In this document: piece by piece, positions 62,414-64,000 of the stretch
How positions within the stretch are numbered: position 1 is the stretch's first letter
How the letters are laid out: every line of letters begins with the position of its first letter
Assembly (NCBI RefSeq): GCF_900110465.1
Contig: NZ_FODV01000001.1
Coordinates: forward strand, 124,001 to 188,000
Reading direction: 5' to 3'
Length of the DNA stretch: 64,000 bases
From: Halogranum amylolyticum
GTDB taxonomy: Archaea; Halobacteriota; Halobacteria; Halobacteriales; Haloferacaceae
Made by a program: the position numbers and the translations under genes
The notes under the pieces: model-generated
Told to the model about the DNA's origin: nothing
Databases searched by the model: none
The model's input: only the letters and a program-made list of their open reading frames with translations

Positions 62414-63598
62414 ATGCAGACAGTCGTACTCGCCGCCGGAGAGGGCACTCGGATGCGGCCGCTGACGGCGCGTCGCCCGAAACCGATGCTCCCGGTGGCC
62501 GACCGACCGCTGGTCGGCCACACCGTCGCTGCGGCGGTCGAGGCCGGCGCGACCAGCGTCGTCCTCGTCGTCGGATACGGGGCCGACGACGTTCGCACTC
62601 ACTTCGGAGACGGCGTCGACGGCGTCGACGTCACCTACGCCGTCCAGTCCGAACAGCGCGGCACGGCCGACGCCGTCCGCACCGCCGCCGCCCACCTCGA
62701 AGACGGCCCGTTCGCCGTGCTGAACGGGGACGCCCTGTACGACGTCCACTCGCTCACGGCGCTCTACGACACCGACGCCGCCGTCGGGTCGTACCGCGTC
62801 GACGACCCGACGAACTACGGCGTGTTGACGACCGACGGGCAGACCGTCACGGGCGTCGTCGAGAAACCGGCCGACCCGCCCTCCGATCTCGTCAACACGG
62901 GCGCGTACGTCTTCCCCACCGAGGCGCAGTCGTGGCTCGACGTCGGCGAGAGCGAACGCGGCGAACTCGAGCTGACCGACGTGCTCGAACACGCCTGCCG
63001 GGAGTACGACGTCCAGTTGGTCCCGTTCGACCGCTGGCTCGACGTCGGCCGGCCGTGGGAGCTGCTGGAGGCCAACGAGTGGAAGCTCGGCGAGTCGGAA
63101 CGCGACGTCCGCGGCGACGTCGCCGAGAGCGCGGTGCTCCGAGGCGACGTCGTCGTCGAGGACGGTGCGACGGTCGAACCCGGTGTCGTCGTCGAGGGAC
63201 CGGCGCTGATCCGTGCGGGCGCGTCGGTCGGCCCGAACGCCTACGTCCGCGGTGCGACGCTCGTCGGCGAAGGGGCCAAAGTCGGTCACGCCGTCGAGGT
63301 GAAAAACAGCGTGCTCATGGAGGGGGCGACGGTCGGTCACCTCTCGTACGTCGGCGACAGCGTCCTCGGCTGCGACGTCAACTTCGGCGCCGGGACGACG
63401 GTCGCGAACCTGAGACACGACGGGGCGGACGTGAGAACGACGGTGAAAGGACAACGCGTCTCGACGGGGCGCCGGAAGTTCGGCGTCGTCGTGGGTGACG
63501 GGACGAAGACCGGTATCAACGCCAGTCTCAACGCCGGCGTCGTCCTCTCGACGGACGCCCGGGTGGCCCCGGGCGAGGTCGTCACCCGCGACCGGTAG
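62414..63598 (+). CDS. sugar-phosphate nucleotidyltransferase with left-handed beta-helix (GlmU-like)
   Basis: A 394-aa bifunctional-type enzyme. The nucleotidyltransferase domain starts with LAAGEGTRMRPLTARRPKPM, the NTP-binding signature, and has the metal Asp in VLNGDALYDVH. The C-terminal third is a hexapeptide-repeat beta-helix (GDVVVEDGATVEPGVVVEGP, then GAKVGHAVEVKN), as in GlmU and archaeal acetyl/aminotransferase sugar enzymes. It may make UDP- or dTDP-sugars for glycosylation or UDP-GlcNAc. The ATG at 62414 is 12 residues before the signature Arg. The acetyltransferase Lys/His residues cannot be assigned with certainty. Confidence 0.87.
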   Translation: MQTVVLAAGEGTRMRPLTARRPKPMLPVADRPLVGHTVAAAVEAGATSVVLVVGYGADDVRTHFGDGVDGVDVTYAVQSEQRGTADAVRTAAAHLEDGPFAVLNGDALYDVHSLTALYDTDAAVGSYRVDDPTNYGVLTTDGQTVTGVVEKPADPPSDLVNTGAYVFPTEAQSWLDVGESERGELELTDVLEHACREYDVQLVPFDRWLDVGRPWELLEANEWKLGESERDVRGDVAESAVLRGDVVVEDGATVEPGVVVEGPALIRAGASVGPNAYVRGATLVGEGAKVGHAVEVKNSVLMEGATVGHLSYVGDSVLGCDVNFGAGTTVANLRHDGADVRTTVKGQRVSTGRRKFGVVVGDGTKTGINASLNAGVVLSTDARVAPGEVVTRDR

Positions 63599-63697
63599 CG
63601 CGGGACTGGTGCCGGTGTCGGCCAAACCGCTCTTTGTACGCGAGTGAGGAGAGTGAGACGAACGGTGGCTGTCGACGCCCCGTTCGTCGTGACACAG

Positions 63698-64000
63698 ATG
63701 AACGGACCACTCGTCTTCGCAGTCATCACGATGTTTGCCTGGGCAGGATGGACCATCTTCGCGAACTTCGCGGCGAAATCGATGCGACCGGCGACGGTGG
63801 CGACGGTCTCGTATCTGGTTGCCCTCCCCGTCGTCGTCGGCTACATGCACGTGTCCGGAGAGCAGATCTCGATGACGACGCGGGGGGTCTGGTTCGGCAC
63901 CCTGGCGGGCGTCTGCTCGGCGGTAGGGACCGTCTCGCTCTACATCGGTCTCCAGCGAGGGCGCCCGTCGGTGGTCACGACGGTCAGCGCGCTCTACTTC
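63698..64000 (+). CDS. EamA/DMT transporter, N-terminal part (cut by window edge)
   Basis: The first 101 codons of a membrane transporter. FAVITMFAWAGWTIFANFAA is the first helix, with the EamA Trp-rich start. Two more helices (VATVSYLVALPVVVGYM and FGTLAGVCSAVGTVSLYIGL) and the LQRGRPSVVTTVSALYF segment follow the EamA repeat. The rest is outside the window. A GTG at 63689 would add three residues. Substrate unknown. Confidence 0.82.
   Translation, partial: MNGPLVFAVITMFAWAGWTIFANFAAKSMRPATVATVSYLVALPVVVGYMHVSGEQISMTTRGVWFGTLAGVCSAVGTVSLYIGLQRGRPSVVTTVSALYF

Noticed and set aside
1..64000. tRNA, rRNA, CRISPR array, complete insertion sequence or replication origin
   Set aside because: I found no cloverleaf with conserved loops, no regularly spaced identical repeats with unique spacers, no transposase or integrase frame, and no orc1/cdc6 gene. 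A tool-based scan would be needed to exclude short RNAs.

Overview
The window is a stretch of haloarchaeal chromosome (class Halobacteria). The evidence is high GC with strongly GC-biased third codon positions, very acidic proteins, Tat-type lipoprotein signals (RR motif then a Cys lipobox), many leaderless promoters with a TATA element about 25-30 nt before the start codon, and archaeal or haloarchaeal families: LonB, archaeal-type AdoMet synthetase, archaeal CoaD, an archaeal-type FtsZ, PAC2, BCCT, DUF5518 and a DUF7344-like regulator. The genus cannot be fixed from the sequence. I see no rRNA, tRNA, CRISPR array, complete insertion sequence or replication origin.

Layout. 0-11 kb: the 3' part of gldA, a tungstate ABC transporter (tupABC), an ArsA/Get3-type ATPase, coaD, a UspA protein, an aldehyde dehydrogenase coupled to a thioester-reductase-like SDR, a second SDR, and small redox and cupin genes. 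11-26 kb: a CoA-disulfide-reductase-type flavoprotein, a secreted BAAT-type hydrolase, an SLC13 anion transporter, AdoMet synthetase, a methyltransferase, a HisC-like aminotransferase, PAC2, Hsp20 and several small membrane proteins. This part also holds decayed or internally deleted genes: an APC-USP transporter reduced to its two ends, a nicotinate phosphoribosyltransferase reduced to its two ends, and broken membrane-protein genes.

26.7-47 kb is a catabolic island bordered by unusually AT-rich DNA. It holds an IclR regulator, a BCCT osmolyte transporter, RidA, a diaminobutyrate-type aminotransferase, a tungsten-type aldehyde:ferredoxin oxidoreductase, an ectoine hydrolase (DoeA), glutamate dehydrogenase, a large FAD/Fe-S D-2-hydroxyacid oxidase with a D-2-hydroxyacid dehydrogenase, an M20 amidohydrolase, a threonine-dehydratase-like PLP enzyme, an exporter and a second class III aminotransferase. 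I read it as a candidate archaeal pathway for ectoine and hydroxyectoine breakdown. In this reading AOR and M20 enzymes replace the bacterial DoeC and DoeB, and the tungstate importer 30 kb away may supply the AOR cofactor. A 13-nt sequence (TACACAGATACTG) and its variants recur in the island promoters, including that of the IclR gene, and could be the operators.

47-64 kb returns to housekeeping and small genes: XapX, a subtilase with two small upstream genes, a Toprim protein, a PQQ-repeat lipoprotein, ftsZ (with a GC hairpin in its leader), a PAP2 phosphatase, zinc-ribbon proteins, lonB, a GH15 glucoamylase-like enzyme, a winged-helix membrane regulator whose promoter carries helically phased pentamer repeats, a GlmU-like nucleotidyltransferase and the start of an EamA transporter.
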